Shown piece after piece: positions 17,348 through 26,012 of a stretch of 64,000 nt of DNA. The notes below the pieces were generated by a model that was given only the letters and a program-made list of their open reading frames with translations, was not told the DNA's origin and did not search any database. This DNA comes from Sphingomonas gilva. Its GTDB lineage: Bacteria > Pseudomonadota > Alphaproteobacteria > Sphingomonadales > Sphingomonadaceae. Each line of letters opens with the position of its first letter. Position 1 is the stretch's first letter. The DNA lies in contig NZ_QWLV01000001.1 in assembly GCF_003515075.1 (NCBI RefSeq), positions 310,001 to 374,000 on the forward strand, given 5' to 3'. The translations under genes were made by a program, and so were the position numbers.

Positions 17348-17617
17348 TCAACGCAATTGCGACACATTCTCATCATTGTCGCAAATTGTCGCGAACAGCC
17401 AGCAGCGTATCGCGCTGGCGAGGTTGGGCGGGGCCGGGGCGGTGAGCCGTTCGGCGTCGATCCGCGCGACCAGCGCGGAGAGGGGGAGGTCGCGCGCGGC
17501 GGCCGCGTGCTCCAGCGCGGCCCAGAAGGGCGGTTCCAGCGCGATCGAGGTGGGATGGCCGGCGATGGTGATCGATCGCTTGACGGGCGGGTGGAACACC
17601 GGCCCCGCGGTGCTCAC
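17348..17617 (-). CDS. Ribbon-helix-helix domain protein
   Basis: 89 residues from a GTG that overlaps the cobT stop (GTGA). The [16 protein letters not shown] strand followed by [26 protein letters not shown] matches the alphaproteobacterial ribbon-helix-helix family (RHH_4 type), small DNA-binding or adaptor proteins. The overlap couples it to cobT. Its last codons ([11 protein letters not shown]) are encoded by the DNA that forms the candidate iron operator of the next gene. Target and ligand are unknown. Confidence 0.75.
   Translation of the reverse strand: MSTAGPVFHPPVKRSITIAGHPTSIALEPPFWAALEHAAAARDLPLSALVARIDAERLTAPAPPNLASAIRCWLFATICDNDENVSQLR
17357..17384 (-). promoter_or_regulatory. 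Candidate Fur-type operator for the Fiu-like receptor
   Basis: A perfect 8-bp inverted repeat, TTGCGACA and TGTCGCAA, encloses CATTCTCATCAT, which resembles one half of a Fur box. It lies 61-88 bp before the receptor start, within the 3' end of the upstream ribbon-helix-helix gene. The receptor promoter is therefore probably embedded in coding DNA. Confidence 0.5.
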
Positions 17618-19449
17618 CGCCGGTCGTCCTCGAACAGCGCGGCGAGCTGCTCGACCATCGTTCCGCCAAGCTGCTCGGCGTCCATGATCGTCACCGCCTT
17701 CTGGTAATAGCGCGTCACGTCGTGGCCGATGCCGATCGCGACCAGCTCGACCGGCGATCGCGCCTCGATCCAGGCGATCACCTGGCGCAGATGGCGTTCG
17801 AGATAGCTGCCCGAATTGACCGACAGCGTCGAATCGTCGACCGGCGCGCCGTCGGAGATCACCATCAGGATGCGCCGTTCCTCGCCGCGCGCGATCAGGC
17901 GGTTGTGCGCCCAGAGCAGCGCCTCGCCGTCGATATTCTCCTTGAGCAGCCCCTCGCGCATCATCAGGCCCAGCGAGGCGCGCGCGCGGCGCCACGGTTC
18001 GTCGGCCTGCTTGTAGACGATGTGGCGCAGGTCGTTGAGCCGGCCGGGCTGGGGCGGGCGGCCGTTCGCCAGCCAGTCCTCGCGCGCTTGCCCGCCCTTC
18101 CAGGCGCGGGTGGTGAAGCCCAATATCTCGGTCTTGACCCCGCAGCGCTCGAGCGTGCGCGCCATGATGTCCGCGGAGATCGCCGCGATCGAGATGGGGC
18201 GCCCGCGCATCGATCCCGAATTGTCGATCAGCAGCGTGACCACCGTGTCCTTGAAATCGGTGTCGCGCTCGACCTTGTAGGAGAGCGAGTGGCCGGGCGA
18301 GACGATCACCCGCGCCAGCCGCGCGGCGTCGAGCAGGCCCTCCTCCTGGTCGAAGTCCCAGGCGCGGTTCTGCTGCGCCATCAGCCGGCGCTGCAGGCGG
18401 TTGGCGAGCTTGGTCACCGCGCCCTGCAGATGGACCAGCTGCTGGTCGAGATAGCCGCGCAGCCGCGTCAGCTCCTCGGCGTCGCACAGCTCGGTCGCGG
18501 CGACGATCTCGTCGTGCCGGGTGGTGTAGGGCTTGTAGTCGAACTGCGGCGGCAGATCGGACAGCGGGCGGTTGGGGCGGACGCCGACCAACCCGTCCTC
18601 CCCCTCGTCACCCGCCTGCCCCTCAACATCGTCGAACTCGTCGTCCTGAAAGTCGCCGTCCTCGCTTTCGCCGTCCTCGGAATCGCGCGGTTCGCCGCGG
18701 GCTTCCATTTCGCCCTCGCCGCCGGCCTGGTCATCCTCGCCCTCATCGCCCTCGTCGTCGGGGCGGTCGTCCTCGCCCTCATCCTCGTCACCGCCCTTGT
18801 CGGCATCATCGGGAACGGTGTCGCCCTCGGTCAGTTCGAGATCGCGCAGCAGCTTGGCGGCGAGCTGGGCGAAAGCGGCCTGATCGTCGAGTGCGAGCGC
18901 GAGCGCATCGAGATCGCCGCCGGCCTTCTCCTCGATCCAGTCCTGGACCAGCGAAAGACCGGCCGTGGCGCTGACGGGCGGCGCCTGCCCGGTCAAGCGC
19001 TGGCGAGCGAGCAGGCCGATCGCGGTCGACAGCGGCACCTCGTCGCGCGCGCGGGCGCGGGTGATCGGGTCGGAGCGCAGCCGCATCGCCAGCGCAGCGT
19101 TGAGGTTGGAGGCGATGCCATCGAGCCCGCGCGATCCCAACGCCTCGACCCGCGCCGCTTCGACCGCGTCGAACACCGCGCGCGCCACCGCCTCGGCGGG
19201 GGCGTTCTTCGCATGAAGCGCGGCGTTGTGGTGGCGCAGGCGCAGCGCGAAACCGTCGGCATGGCCGCGCGCCTCCGCCACCTGATCGGCCGGCAATGCG
19301 CGCGCGGGCATCGGTATGCGCAGATTCTTGCCCGAGGCGGACGGCGTGTCCGCCGACCAGGCGAGCTCGACCTCGGGCTCGTGCGCAACCGCGCGCGCCG
19401 CGCCGGCTAGCGAGGCCTTGAAGCGGTCAAGGGGCGTTTCCGTGGCCAA
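17614..19449 (-). CDS. cobT: Cobaltochelatase subunit CobT
   Basis: 611 residues, as usual for CobT. With CobS and CobN it inserts cobalt into hydrogenobyrinate diamide in aerobic cobalamin synthesis. The N-terminal half is helical, residues about 207-293 are an extreme Asp/Glu/Gly stretch, and a C-terminal von Willebrand A domain holds the MIDAS motif [11 protein letters not shown] near residue 410 with GDDHGR-type loops after it. The start is a TTG directly after the cobS stop (TGATTG) with AAGGGG upstream; no ATG occurs until residue 47, so TTG is well supported. CobN is not in the window. Confidence 0.95.
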   Translation of the reverse strand: MATETPLDRFKASLAGAARAVAHEPEVELAWSADTPSASGKNLRIPMPARALPADQVAEARGHADGFALRLRHHNAALHAKNAPAEAVARAVFDAVEAARVEALGSRGLDGIASNLNAALAMRLRSDPITRARARDEVPLSTAIGLLARQRLTGQAPPVSATAGLSLVQDWIEEKAGGDLDALALALDDQAAFAQLAAKLLRDLELTEGDTVPDDADKGGDEDEGEDDRPDDEGDEGEDDQAGGEGEMEARGEPRDSEDGESEDGDFQDDEFDDVEGQAGDEGEDGLVGVRPNRPLSDLPPQFDYKPYTTRHDEIVAATELCDAEELTRLRGYLDQQLVHLQGAVTKLANRLQRRLMAQQNRAWDFDQEEGLLDAARLARVIVSPGHSLSYKVERDTDFKDTVVTLLIDNSGSMRGRPISIAAISADIMARTLERCGVKTEILGFTTRAWKGGQAREDWLANGRPPQPGRLNDLRHIVYKQADEPWRRARASLGLMMREGLLKENIDGEALLWAHNRLIARGEERRILMVISDGAPVDDSTLSVNSGSYLERHLRQVIAWIEARSPVELVAIGIGHDVTRYYQKAVTIMDAEQLGGTMVEQLAALFEDDRR

Positions 19450-20454
19450 TCAGGCCCCCTTGGCCACGCTCTCCGGCAGGTCCTTGCCGAACACGCGCTG
19501 GTAATATTCCGCGATCAGCGCACGTTCCGCCTCGTCGCACTTGTTGAGGAAGGAAAGGCGGAAGGCGAAGCCTACATCCTTGAAGATCAGCGCGTTCTGC
19601 GCCCAGGTGATGACGGTGCGCGGGCTCATCACGGTCGAGATGTCGCCATTGATAAAGCCCTGGCGGGTCAGGTCGGCGACCTTTACCATCCGATCCACGG
19701 TCGCCTTGCCGTCGGGCTGGTCGTATTCGCCCGATTTGGCGAGGACGATCTGCGCCTCCACCGCGGCGGGCAGGTAGTTCAGCGTGACGACGATGTTCCA
19801 GCGGTCCATCTGGCCCTGGTTGATCGCCTGCGTGCCGTGATAGAGCCCGCTGGTGTCGCCCAGGCCGACGGTGTTGGCGGTGGCGAACAGGCGGAACCAC
19901 GGGTTCGGCCGGATCACGCGGTTCTGGTCGAGCAGGGTTAGCTTGCCCTCGGTCTCCAGCACGCGCTGGATGACGAACATCACGTCGGGCCGGCCCGCGT
20001 CATATTCGTCGAACACCAGGGCGGTCGGCGTCTGCAACGCCCAAGGCAGCAGGCCTTCGCGGAACTCGGTGACCTGCTGGCCGCCCTTCAGCACGATAGC
20101 GTCGCGGCCGATCAGATCGATACGGCTGATATGCGCATCCAGGTTGATGCGGATGCACGGCCAGTTGAGATGCGCCGCGACCTGCTCGATATGCGTCGAC
20201 TTGCCGGTGCCGTGATAGCCCTGCACCATCACGCGGCGGTTGTGCGCGAAGCCTGCGCAGATGGCGAGCGTGGTGTCGGGATCGAACACATAGGCGGGAT
20301 CGAGGTCGGGCACGCGCTCATCCGCCTCGCTGAAGGCGGGCACTTCCATATCGACGTCGATGCCGAACGTGTCGCGCACGCTGACGGTCTTGTCCGGCGC
20401 TTCCATGATCGTCGTCTGCCGGCTGTCGGGCTGGGTGTTGGGGATATCGGTCAT
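19450..20454 (-). CDS. cobS: Cobaltochelatase subunit CobS (AAA+ ATPase)
   Basis: 334 residues from MTDIPNTQ, close to the usual 330. CobS is the AAA+ motor of cobaltochelatase. Walker A is [10 protein letters not shown] (about 79-88), Walker B is [11 protein letters not shown], and sensor 1 follows in [11 protein letters not shown]. It abuts cobT with no gap, and the ribbon-helix-helix gene overlaps cobT, giving a three-gene operon. A second in-frame ATG lies one codon upstream (20457). The DnaJ-like gene often found before cobS in alphaproteobacteria is absent; an HxlR gene is there instead. Confidence 0.95.
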   Translation of the reverse strand: MTDIPNTQPDSRQTTIMEAPDKTVSVRDTFGIDVDMEVPAFSEADERVPDLDPAYVFDPDTTLAICAGFAHNRRVMVQGYHGTGKSTHIEQVAAHLNWPCIRINLDAHISRIDLIGRDAIVLKGGQQVTEFREGLLPWALQTPTALVFDEYDAGRPDVMFVIQRVLETEGKLTLLDQNRVIRPNPWFRLFATANTVGLGDTSGLYHGTQAINQGQMDRWNIVVTLNYLPAAVEAQIVLAKSGEYDQPDGKATVDRMVKVADLTRQGFINGDISTVMSPRTVITWAQNALIFKDVGFAFRLSFLNKCDEAERALIAEYYQRVFGKDLPESVAKGA

Positions 20455-20544
20455 CATGACTGTCCTGCTCGCGCACATGGGCGCGGGATTGGCTTATGCG
20501 CGTAACCCGTCCGCGCGCCGCCCGCAACATAGCCGATCGCAGAT

Positions 20545-21222
20545 TCAGGTTATCTTGGCGGGAAGCGGGAACAGCGTGCGAAAGCGCTCGAACGCGCTGC
20601 GATCGCCGTGGATGGTCAGCGCTCCGGCGGCTTCGGCATCGGCGACCGGCCGGCCGCCATAAACCACCGAGGCGAGCGTCATCGGATCGGTGTCGATCAC
20701 GGTGGCGACGTCGTCCGGCTCCTCGCGGTTGATCGCGATGCCGTCGGCGCCGACCAGCGCGACGAAGCGTTCGGGCCCGATACGGAAGCCGATCGCCATA
20801 GGGTTGTCGCCGGATCGGCTGCGATCGATCATCGTGCGGAACGACATCATGATCGAAGACGCGGAGAGCGGCAGGCTGGTGTCGTGATCGGGCGAGCGCA
20901 CCGCCCAGCGGCCGAGCTCCTGGATCGGAACCTCCGCCTCGTACCCCCAAGGGGTCAACTCATAGACCTGGACGTTCGCCGGCGGCGGCAGCTTGCGCTT
21001 GGTCAGGATGCCCGCGGCCTCGAGCCCTTCCAGCCGTTGGGAGAGCACATTGGCGCTGATTCCGGGCAACCCGGCGCGCAATTCACCAAAGCGCCGCGCG
21101 CCGAACATAAGCTCGCGCACGATCAGCAGCGACCAACGCTCGCCCACCAATTCCATCGCCAGCGCGGTTCCACATGCATCGTCATACCAGCGGTTTTGCT
21201 GGACTTTTCCGGCTTGAGTCAT
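20545..21222 (-). CDS. HxlR-family transcriptional regulator
   Basis: 225 residues from MTQAGKVQ; a second ATG five codons upstream (21237) is possible. The first 110 residues are the HxlR winged helix: CGTALAMELVGERWSLLIVRELMFGARRFGEL, then ISANVLSQRLEGLEAAGIL and YELTPWG. The last 110 residues resemble a sterol-carrier-protein-like ligand pocket that some HxlR proteins carry. It is divergent from the DUF899-VOC gene string and probably controls it. An AACT/AGTT palindrome overlaps the upstream start codon, which favours the downstream one. Confidence 0.9.
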   Translation of the reverse strand: MTQAGKVQQNRWYDDACGTALAMELVGERWSLLIVRELMFGARRFGELRAGLPGISANVLSQRLEGLEAAGILTKRKLPPPANVQVYELTPWGYEAEVPIQELGRWAVRSPDHDTSLPLSASSIMMSFRTMIDRSRSGDNPMAIGFRIGPERFVALVGADGIAINREEPDDVATVIDTDPMTLASVVYGGRPVADAEAAGALTIHGDRSAFERFRTLFPLPAKIT

Positions 21223-21227
21223 TTTTT

Positions 21228-21256
21228 CTAACTTCATAGTTGTTTTTTGTAACTGA
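21228..21256. promoter_or_regulatory. Candidate HxlR operator
   Basis: AACT, TCAT, AGTT at 21230-21241 is a perfect short palindrome, followed after a T-rich spacer by GTAACT at 21249-21254. HxlR-type regulators often bind paired GTAAC/AGTT sites in divergent promoters, as placed here. Confidence 0.4.
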
Positions 21257-21303
21257 GTCGGTCACAACAGTCAAGCAAGTGATTCGCGAGGCAGGAGATG
21301 GAT

Positions 21304-22047
21304 ATGAAGGACACCGCGACATTGCCGCCCGCCGAAGCGCTGAAACCGGCGCGCGAGATGGCCGAGGCGCATCCGACGCGCTGGCCGGGCGAGAGCGACG
21401 AATATCGGCGTGCGCGCACCGCGCTGCTGGCCGAGGAGATCGAGCTTCGCCGCCAGATCCAGCGCGTCGCCGAGCATCGCCGCGCGCTGCCGCCCGGTGG
21501 GGTGGCGAAGGACTATCGCTTCCTCGATGAGGACGGGAAGGAACTGAGCCTGATCGATCTGTTCGGCCGGCACGGCACGCTGTTCACCTATTTCTGGATG
21601 TTCGGGCCGGAGCGCGAGCGGCCGTGCCCGATGTGCACCTCGTTCGTCGGCTCACTCGACATCCCGGCGCCCGATATCGAGCAGCGTCTGGCGCTCGCCA
21701 TCATCGGCCGGTCGCCGGTCGAGCGGCAGATGGCGGTGGCGCGCGAGCGCGGCTGGGCGCACCTCAACTTCTACCAGACCGTCGGCGACGATTTCGCTCG
21801 CGATTACGGCGCGCTCACCGACGGTGACGAGGGGATCGATGAGGGCGCGGCGGTGCTCGTCTGGCAGCGCGATGGCGACAAGGTCCGCCTGTTCTGGGCG
21901 GCCGAGGGCGGCGCTGAAACCAGCGATCCCGGCTTCGATCCGCATCTCGCGCCCGATCCGACGCCTCTGTGGAACATCCTCGACATGACGCCCGAGGGCC
22001 GCGGGACCGACTGGTATCCCAGCCTCGAATATAACGACGCGCTCTGA
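21304..22047 (+). CDS. DUF899 family thioredoxin-like protein
   Basis: 247 residues from the second ATG, which has AGGAG six bases upstream; the ATG at 21298 touches that site. DUF899 proteins have a thioredoxin-like fold of unknown reaction. The core is recognisable: YRFLDEDGKELSLIDLF, LFTYFWMFGPERERPCPMCTSFVG with the paired cysteines of PCPMC, and LDMTPEGRG near the C-terminus. PCPMC could be redox-active. It is the first gene of the string controlled, by inference, by the divergent HxlR protein. Confidence 0.88.
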   Translation: MKDTATLPPAEALKPAREMAEAHPTRWPGESDEYRRARTALLAEEIELRRQIQRVAEHRRALPPGGVAKDYRFLDEDGKELSLIDLFGRHGTLFTYFWMFGPERERPCPMCTSFVGSLDIPAPDIEQRLALAIIGRSPVERQMAVARERGWAHLNFYQTVGDDFARDYGALTDGDEGIDEGAAVLVWQRDGDKVRLFWAAEGGAETSDPGFDPHLAPDPTPLWNILDMTPEGRGTDWYPSLEYNDAL

Positions 22048-22078
22048 ACGAAGCGCAATCATTCCAAGGAGAGCAACA

Positions 22079-22522
22079 ATGCCCAAGATGATTTTCGTGA
22101 ACCTGCCTGTCGCCGATGTGGAGAAATCCGCCGCCTTCTACGAGGCCGTCGGCGCGACCAAGGACGAGCGCTTCTGCCAGGAGAACTCGACCGCGATGAT
22201 GATGTTCTCCGACACCATCTCGTTCATGCTGCTGAGCCACGAGCGCTTCGCCGATTTCACGCCCAAGACGATCCCCGACGCGAAGAACCATGCGCAGGTG
22301 CTCATCGCGCTCACCGAAGAAAGCCCATCGGCGATCGACGCCACGATCGAGCGCGCGGTCGCCGCGGGAGGCAGGCCCGATCCGACGCCAAGGCAGGAAA
22401 TGGGCGACTTCATGTACGGCCGCAGCTTCGAGGATCCCGACGGTCACATCATCGAACTGGCCTGGATGGACGTCGAAAAGGCGATGGCCGTGGGGAGCGA
22501 GCCCCAGACCGAACCGGCCTGA
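22079..22522 (+). CDS. VOC family (glyoxalase-like) protein
   Basis: 147 residues preceded by AAGGAG. It has the beta-alpha-beta-beta-beta halves of the vicinal oxygen chelate fold: MIFVNLPVADVEKSAAFYEAVG at the start and YGRSFEDPDGHIIELAWM at the end, the latter with the His and Glu that usually bind the metal. VOC proteins include glyoxalases, dioxygenases and resistance proteins; this one resembles the uncharacterised lactoylglutathione-lyase-like group. It follows the DUF899 gene by 31 bp. Confidence 0.88.
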   Translation: MPKMIFVNLPVADVEKSAAFYEAVGATKDERFCQENSTAMMMFSDTISFMLLSHERFADFTPKTIPDAKNHAQVLIALTEESPSAIDATIERAVAAGGRPDPTPRQEMGDFMYGRSFEDPDGHIIELAWMDVEKAMAVGSEPQTEPA

Positions 22523-22544
22523 GCGGCCAACAGGGAGAAAGACG

Positions 22545-22649
22545 ATGTCGACCGCCCGCAGCATCCTGATCGGCCTGGCCGCCTTCGCGGTGACCGTGGT
22601 CGCGATCCTGAGCCATCACTGGACCGTGGGCGGTGCCACCATCGCCTGA
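22545..22649 (+). CDS. 34-residue single-span membrane peptide
   Basis: The frame starts MSTARSILIGLAAFAV and holds one hydrophobic helix (about residues 6-22) ending before a short HHWTVGG tail. AGGGAGAAAG lies correctly before the ATG. It sits 22 bp after the VOC stop and 16 bp before the DoxX-like start, in line with the operon's tight spacing. I do not recognise the peptide. A real gene is favoured by the strong ribosome binding site and the position; the lack of a known family argues caution. Confidence 0.6.
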   Translation: MSTARSILIGLAAFAVTVVAILSHHWTVGGATIA

Positions 22650-22665
22650 ACCAAGGGGAAAGATC

Positions 22666-23103
22666 ATGTCGAATATAGTCTATGATGCCGATCTCGTCGC
22701 TCGTCGCGCAGGGGCGTCCGCCTCCCGCTCGGTGTGGGCCGGACGGGCGCTCAGCGGCCTCGCGGTGGCCGCGCTGGGCCTGGATGCGGTGATGAAGCTC
22801 GCCGCACCGCAGCTGATGATCGACAACAGCCCGCCGCTGGGCCTGCCTGCGGACACCGGCTTCTACCGCATGATCGGCGCCATCCTGCTGGCAGCGCTCG
22901 CGCTTCATGTCTGGCGGCGAACGGCGGTGCTCGGCGCGGTGCTCGTCACCGCCTTTCTGGGCGGCGCGGTGGCGGTCAATGCCGCCGCGCAAATGCCGCT
23001 CCTGAGCAACACGCTGTTCGGCGTCTATGTCGGCATCGTGTTCTGGGTGGGGTTCGCCCTGCGCGACCCGCGGGTGCGGGCGATGCTGTCCGCGCCGCTT
23101 TGA
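22666..23103 (+). CDS. DoxX-like membrane protein
   Basis: 145 residues from MSNIVYDA with AAGGGGAAAG upstream. Four membrane helices can be read: ALSGLAVAALGLDAVMKL, MIGAILLAALALHVW, AVLGAVLVTAFLGGAVAV, and LFGVYVGIVFWVGFALRDPR. This pattern and the FYRMIG segment fit the DoxX_2 family of small inner-membrane proteins, which often travel with VOC and HxlR genes. The function is unknown; redox or thiosulfate-quinone links are known only for distant relatives. Confidence 0.8.
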   Translation: MSNIVYDADLVARRAGASASRSVWAGRALSGLAVAALGLDAVMKLAAPQLMIDNSPPLGLPADTGFYRMIGAILLAALALHVWRRTAVLGAVLVTAFLGGAVAVNAAAQMPLLSNTLFGVYVGIVFWVGFALRDPRVRAMLSAPL

Positions 23104-23126
23104 TCCCTGTCGGTTGGAGAGGAACC

Positions 23127-23804
23127 ATGCCCGTCGACCCCAATGCATCGCTTGAGATCACCGCATTCAAATGGGTGCCGGATTTCGCCCAGGGCTTCGT
23201 CCGCGACCTTCGTCCGCGCTGGGCGTGCGAGGAGATCGGCCTTTCCTATGCGGAAAAGCTGATCGACGTTGAGAATCGCCCGGCGGGGCACTTCCGCAGG
23301 CAGCCATGGGGGCAGGTGCCGGTGCTCGACGACAACGGCGTCGAGCTGTTCGAAAGCGGCGCGATCCTGCTCCATCTGGCCGAAAAGGATGAGCGGCTGA
23401 TGCCACGCGACCTGCAAGGCCGGGCGCGGACGATCAGCTGGCTGTTCGCCGCGTACAACAGCGTCGAGCCGCTGATGTTCGAGCTGGGCAACGTCGATCT
23501 GTTCTCAAAGGACGAGGAATGGGCTAAGCTGCGCCGCCCCAGCCTGATCGGCTGGTGCGAAGACCGCTTCGACCGGCTGGCCGATGCGCTGAATGGTAGC
23601 GATTATCTTGCCGGCCGATTCACCGTTGCCGATATCGCGATGGCCACGGTGTTGCGTGAAGCCGGCGAGACCGACCTCGTTTCGAGCCGCCCGGTACTGG
23701 CGGCCTATCTCGCGCGGTGTCTCGCGCGGCCGGCGTTCGAGCGTGCGCTCGATGCCCAAATGGCGGTGTTCGCCGCCCATGAACCTGAAGGAGAAGCAGC
23801 ATGA
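23127..23804 (+). CDS. Glutathione S-transferase
   Basis: 225 residues from the ATG at 23127, which has GGAGAGGA upstream; the open frame extends further 5' but through the DoxX gene. The thioredoxin-like domain shows WGQVPVLDDNGVELFESGAIL with the cis-Pro and the Glu-Ser glutathione contacts; the helical domain carries LAGRFTVADIAMATVL. It would conjugate or exchange glutathione on electrophiles in the cytoplasm. The stop overlaps the next ATG (ATGA). Confidence 0.92.
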   Translation: MPVDPNASLEITAFKWVPDFAQGFVRDLRPRWACEEIGLSYAEKLIDVENRPAGHFRRQPWGQVPVLDDNGVELFESGAILLHLAEKDERLMPRDLQGRARTISWLFAAYNSVEPLMFELGNVDLFSKDEEWAKLRRPSLIGWCEDRFDRLADALNGSDYLAGRFTVADIAMATVLREAGETDLVSSRPVLAAYLARCLARPAFERALDAQMAVFAAHEPEGEAA

Positions 23805-24517
23805 CCTATGTGCAAGGATTCGTCGCCGCTGTGCCTGCGGCGAACAAGGACGCCTATATCAAACATGCCACCGAGGCGGTGCCGCTGTTCAAGGAGTTCG
23901 GGGCGACGCGGATGGTCGAGACATGGGGCGACGACGTGCCGGACGGCAAGGTCACCGATTTCAAGCGCGCGGTGAAGGCGAAGGATGACGAGGTCGTCCT
24001 GTTCTCGTGGATCGAATATCCCGACAAGGCGACGCACGACGCGGCCGGCAAGAAGATGATGTCCGATCCGCGCTTTCAGGAAATGCCCGAGATGCCGTTC
24101 GACGGCCAGCGGATGATCTGGGCCGGGTTCGATCCGCTGCTCGATGAGGGCAGCGGCGGCAAGCCGGGCTATGTCGACGGCTATCTCGTCGCGGTGCCGA
24201 CCGAGGGCAAGCAGGCCTATAAGGATCTCGCCTCGAAGGCGTCGCAGGTGTTCCGTGATCATGGCGCGACCCGCGTGGTCGAGGCTTGGGGCGACAATGT
24301 GCCCGAGGGCAAGGTCACCGATTTCATCGGCGCGGTGCAGAAGAAGGACGATGAGAGCGTCGTCTATTCCTGGGTCGAATGGCCCTCCAAGGCTGCACGC
24401 GACGAGGGCATGAAGAAGGTGATGGAGGACGAGCGGATGAAGTCCGGTCCGGACTCGATGCCGTTCGACGGTCAGCGCATGGTGTTCGGCGGCTTCGCGC
24501 CGATCGTCGACGCGTGA
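23801..24517 (+). CDS. Tandem DUF1428 protein
   Basis: 238 residues, about twice the usual DUF1428 length. Two homologous halves align by eye: YVQGFVAAVP with YVDGYLVAVP, FGATRMVETWGDDVPDGK with HGATRVVEAWGDNVPEGK, and MPFDGQRMIWAGFDPL with MPFDGQRMVFGGFAPI. DUF1428 is a ferredoxin-like dimeric alpha/beta barrel fold of unknown function; the fusion would make a one-chain dimer. It overlaps the GST gene. No catalytic residues can be assigned. Confidence 0.9.
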   Translation: MTYVQGFVAAVPAANKDAYIKHATEAVPLFKEFGATRMVETWGDDVPDGKVTDFKRAVKAKDDEVVLFSWIEYPDKATHDAAGKKMMSDPRFQEMPEMPFDGQRMIWAGFDPLLDEGSGGKPGYVDGYLVAVPTEGKQAYKDLASKASQVFRDHGATRVVEAWGDNVPEGKVTDFIGAVQKKDDESVVYSWVEWPSKAARDEGMKKVMEDERMKSGPDSMPFDGQRMVFGGFAPIVDA

Positions 24518-24571
24518 TTGTCCGGCCCGCGTCGATGGCGCGGGCCAACCCCTTAGGACAGGAAAGCCACT

Positions 24572-25342
24572 ATGACCAATCCGCATGGCAGCTTCATCTG
24601 GTATGAGCTGATGACGAAGGATCCCGAGGCATCGAAGGCGTTCTACGGCGACGTGATCGGCTGGACCGTCGGCGAGGCGATGCCCGGCGGCATGGACTAT
24701 CGCATGCTGACCGCGCCCGACGGGCATGTTGGCGGGATGCTGGGATTGACGGACGCGATGTGCGAAGGCGGCGCGCGGCCCTGCTGGCTTGGCTATTTCG
24801 GCGTCGACGATGTCGACCAGGCGCTCGAAAAGGTCACCGCCGCGGGTGGGCAGGTGATGATGGCGGCGAGCGACATTCCCGATGTCGGCCGCATCGCGAT
24901 GGTCACCGATCCGCAAGGCGTGCCCTTCTACGTCATGCGCGGCGCGAGCGATGAGGCCAGTCACGCTTACGACCGGATGACGCCCGGCCATGTCAGCTGG
25001 AACGAGTTGCTGACGCCCGATCCCGATGCCGCGCTCGACTTCTATGGGTCGATCTTCGGCTACCGGAAGGAAGGCGCGATGCCGATGCCCGGGATGGGCG
25101 ACTATATTTTCATCAGCCATGGCGGGGGCGATCCGATCGGCGCGGTGATGAAGAATTCGGACGGCACACCGGCGGCGTGGGGCTTCTATTTCCGCGTGCC
25201 CGACATCGATGCGGCCAAGGCCAGGGTCGAACAGGGCGGCGGCAGGGTCATCTTCGGCCCCGAAGAGGTGCCGGGCGGCGAAATGGTGCTCAACGCGATC
25301 GATCCCGAAGGCGTGCTCTTCGGCCTCGTCGCCCCCAAATAA
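24572..25342 (+). CDS. Two-domain VOC family protein
   Basis: 256 residues made of two VOC halves: FIWYELMTKDPEASKAFYGDVIGW (about 6-125) and VSWNELLTPDPDAALDFYGSIFGY (about 138-255). The second half ends EMVLNAIDPEGVLFGLVAPK, where a family metal ligand would be expected. The layout is that of the COG3324-type glyoxalase/hydroxylase proteins of actinobacteria and alphaproteobacteria. AGGACAGGAAAG precedes the ATG. Confidence 0.9.
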   Translation: MTNPHGSFIWYELMTKDPEASKAFYGDVIGWTVGEAMPGGMDYRMLTAPDGHVGGMLGLTDAMCEGGARPCWLGYFGVDDVDQALEKVTAAGGQVMMAASDIPDVGRIAMVTDPQGVPFYVMRGASDEASHAYDRMTPGHVSWNELLTPDPDAALDFYGSIFGYRKEGAMPMPGMGDYIFISHGGGDPIGAVMKNSDGTPAAWGFYFRVPDIDAAKARVEQGGGRVIFGPEEVPGGEMVLNAIDPEGVLFGLVAPK

Positions 25343-25357
25343 TGAAGGAGAGAGACG

Positions 25358-25849
25358 ATGACCGACAAGATCCTGAACTGCCTGTGGTATGACGGCGACG
25401 CGGAAGAAGCCGCCAATTTCTATGCGGCTACCTTCCCGGACAGCAAGGTGACGGGCGTGTTCCGCGCGCCCGGAGACAATCCGTCGGGTAAGGAGGGCGA
25501 CGTGCTGACGGTCGAGTTCACCGTCTGCGGCATGCCCTTCATCGGCCTCAATGGCGGGCCCACTTTCAAGCCCAACGAGGCGGTGAGCTTCCAGATCGCG
25601 ACCGACACGCAGGAGGAGACCGATCGCTACTGGAACGCCATCGTCGGCAATGGCGGCGAGGAAAGCATGTGCGGCTGGTGCAAGGACAAATGGGGCTTCT
25701 CCTGGCAGATCACCCCCCGCGCGCTGACGAAGGCCTTCCAGGCCGGCGGGGCCGAGGGCCAGCGCGCGTTCAAGGCGATGATGGAGATGCGCAAAATCGA
25801 CATCGCCACGATCGAGGCGGCTCGGCGCGGCGAAATGCAGCCCGCCTGA
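25358..25849 (+). CDS. PhnB-like VOC protein (3-demethylubiquinone methyltransferase-like fold)
   Basis: 163 residues with AAGGAGAGAG before the ATG. The start ILNCLWYDGDAEEAANFYAATFP and the pattern GGEESMCGWCKDKWGFSWQITP are those of the PhnB/3-dmu-9_3-mt family, which despite its name has no demonstrated methyltransferase activity. It is the last gene of the string and is followed by a hairpin terminator. Confidence 0.9.
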   Translation: MTDKILNCLWYDGDAEEAANFYAATFPDSKVTGVFRAPGDNPSGKEGDVLTVEFTVCGMPFIGLNGGPTFKPNEAVSFQIATDTQEETDRYWNAIVGNGGEESMCGWCKDKWGFSWQITPRALTKAFQAGGAEGQRAFKAMMEMRKIDIATIEAARRGEMQPA

Positions 25850-25874
25850 ACCCTGCTTGTCGCGATGAATGGAG

Positions 25875-25910
25875 AGGCGCCGGATGGAAGTCCGGCGCCT
25901 TTACCATTTC
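25875..25910 (+). terminator. Hairpin terminator after the HxlR-linked gene string
   Basis: AGGCGCCGGA and TCCGGCGCCT form a perfect 10-bp stem with a 6-nt loop, followed by a short T-rich run. Confidence 0.7.
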
Positions 25911-26012
25911 CATCGCGCCGCCATGTCCGGTTTCGCTTGAAAGCGCGGGCGATTGCCACGATATTCGTTGCATCCGGCCGATGCTTGGCCGGGCAAAGGA
26001 GATAGTTTCGAG

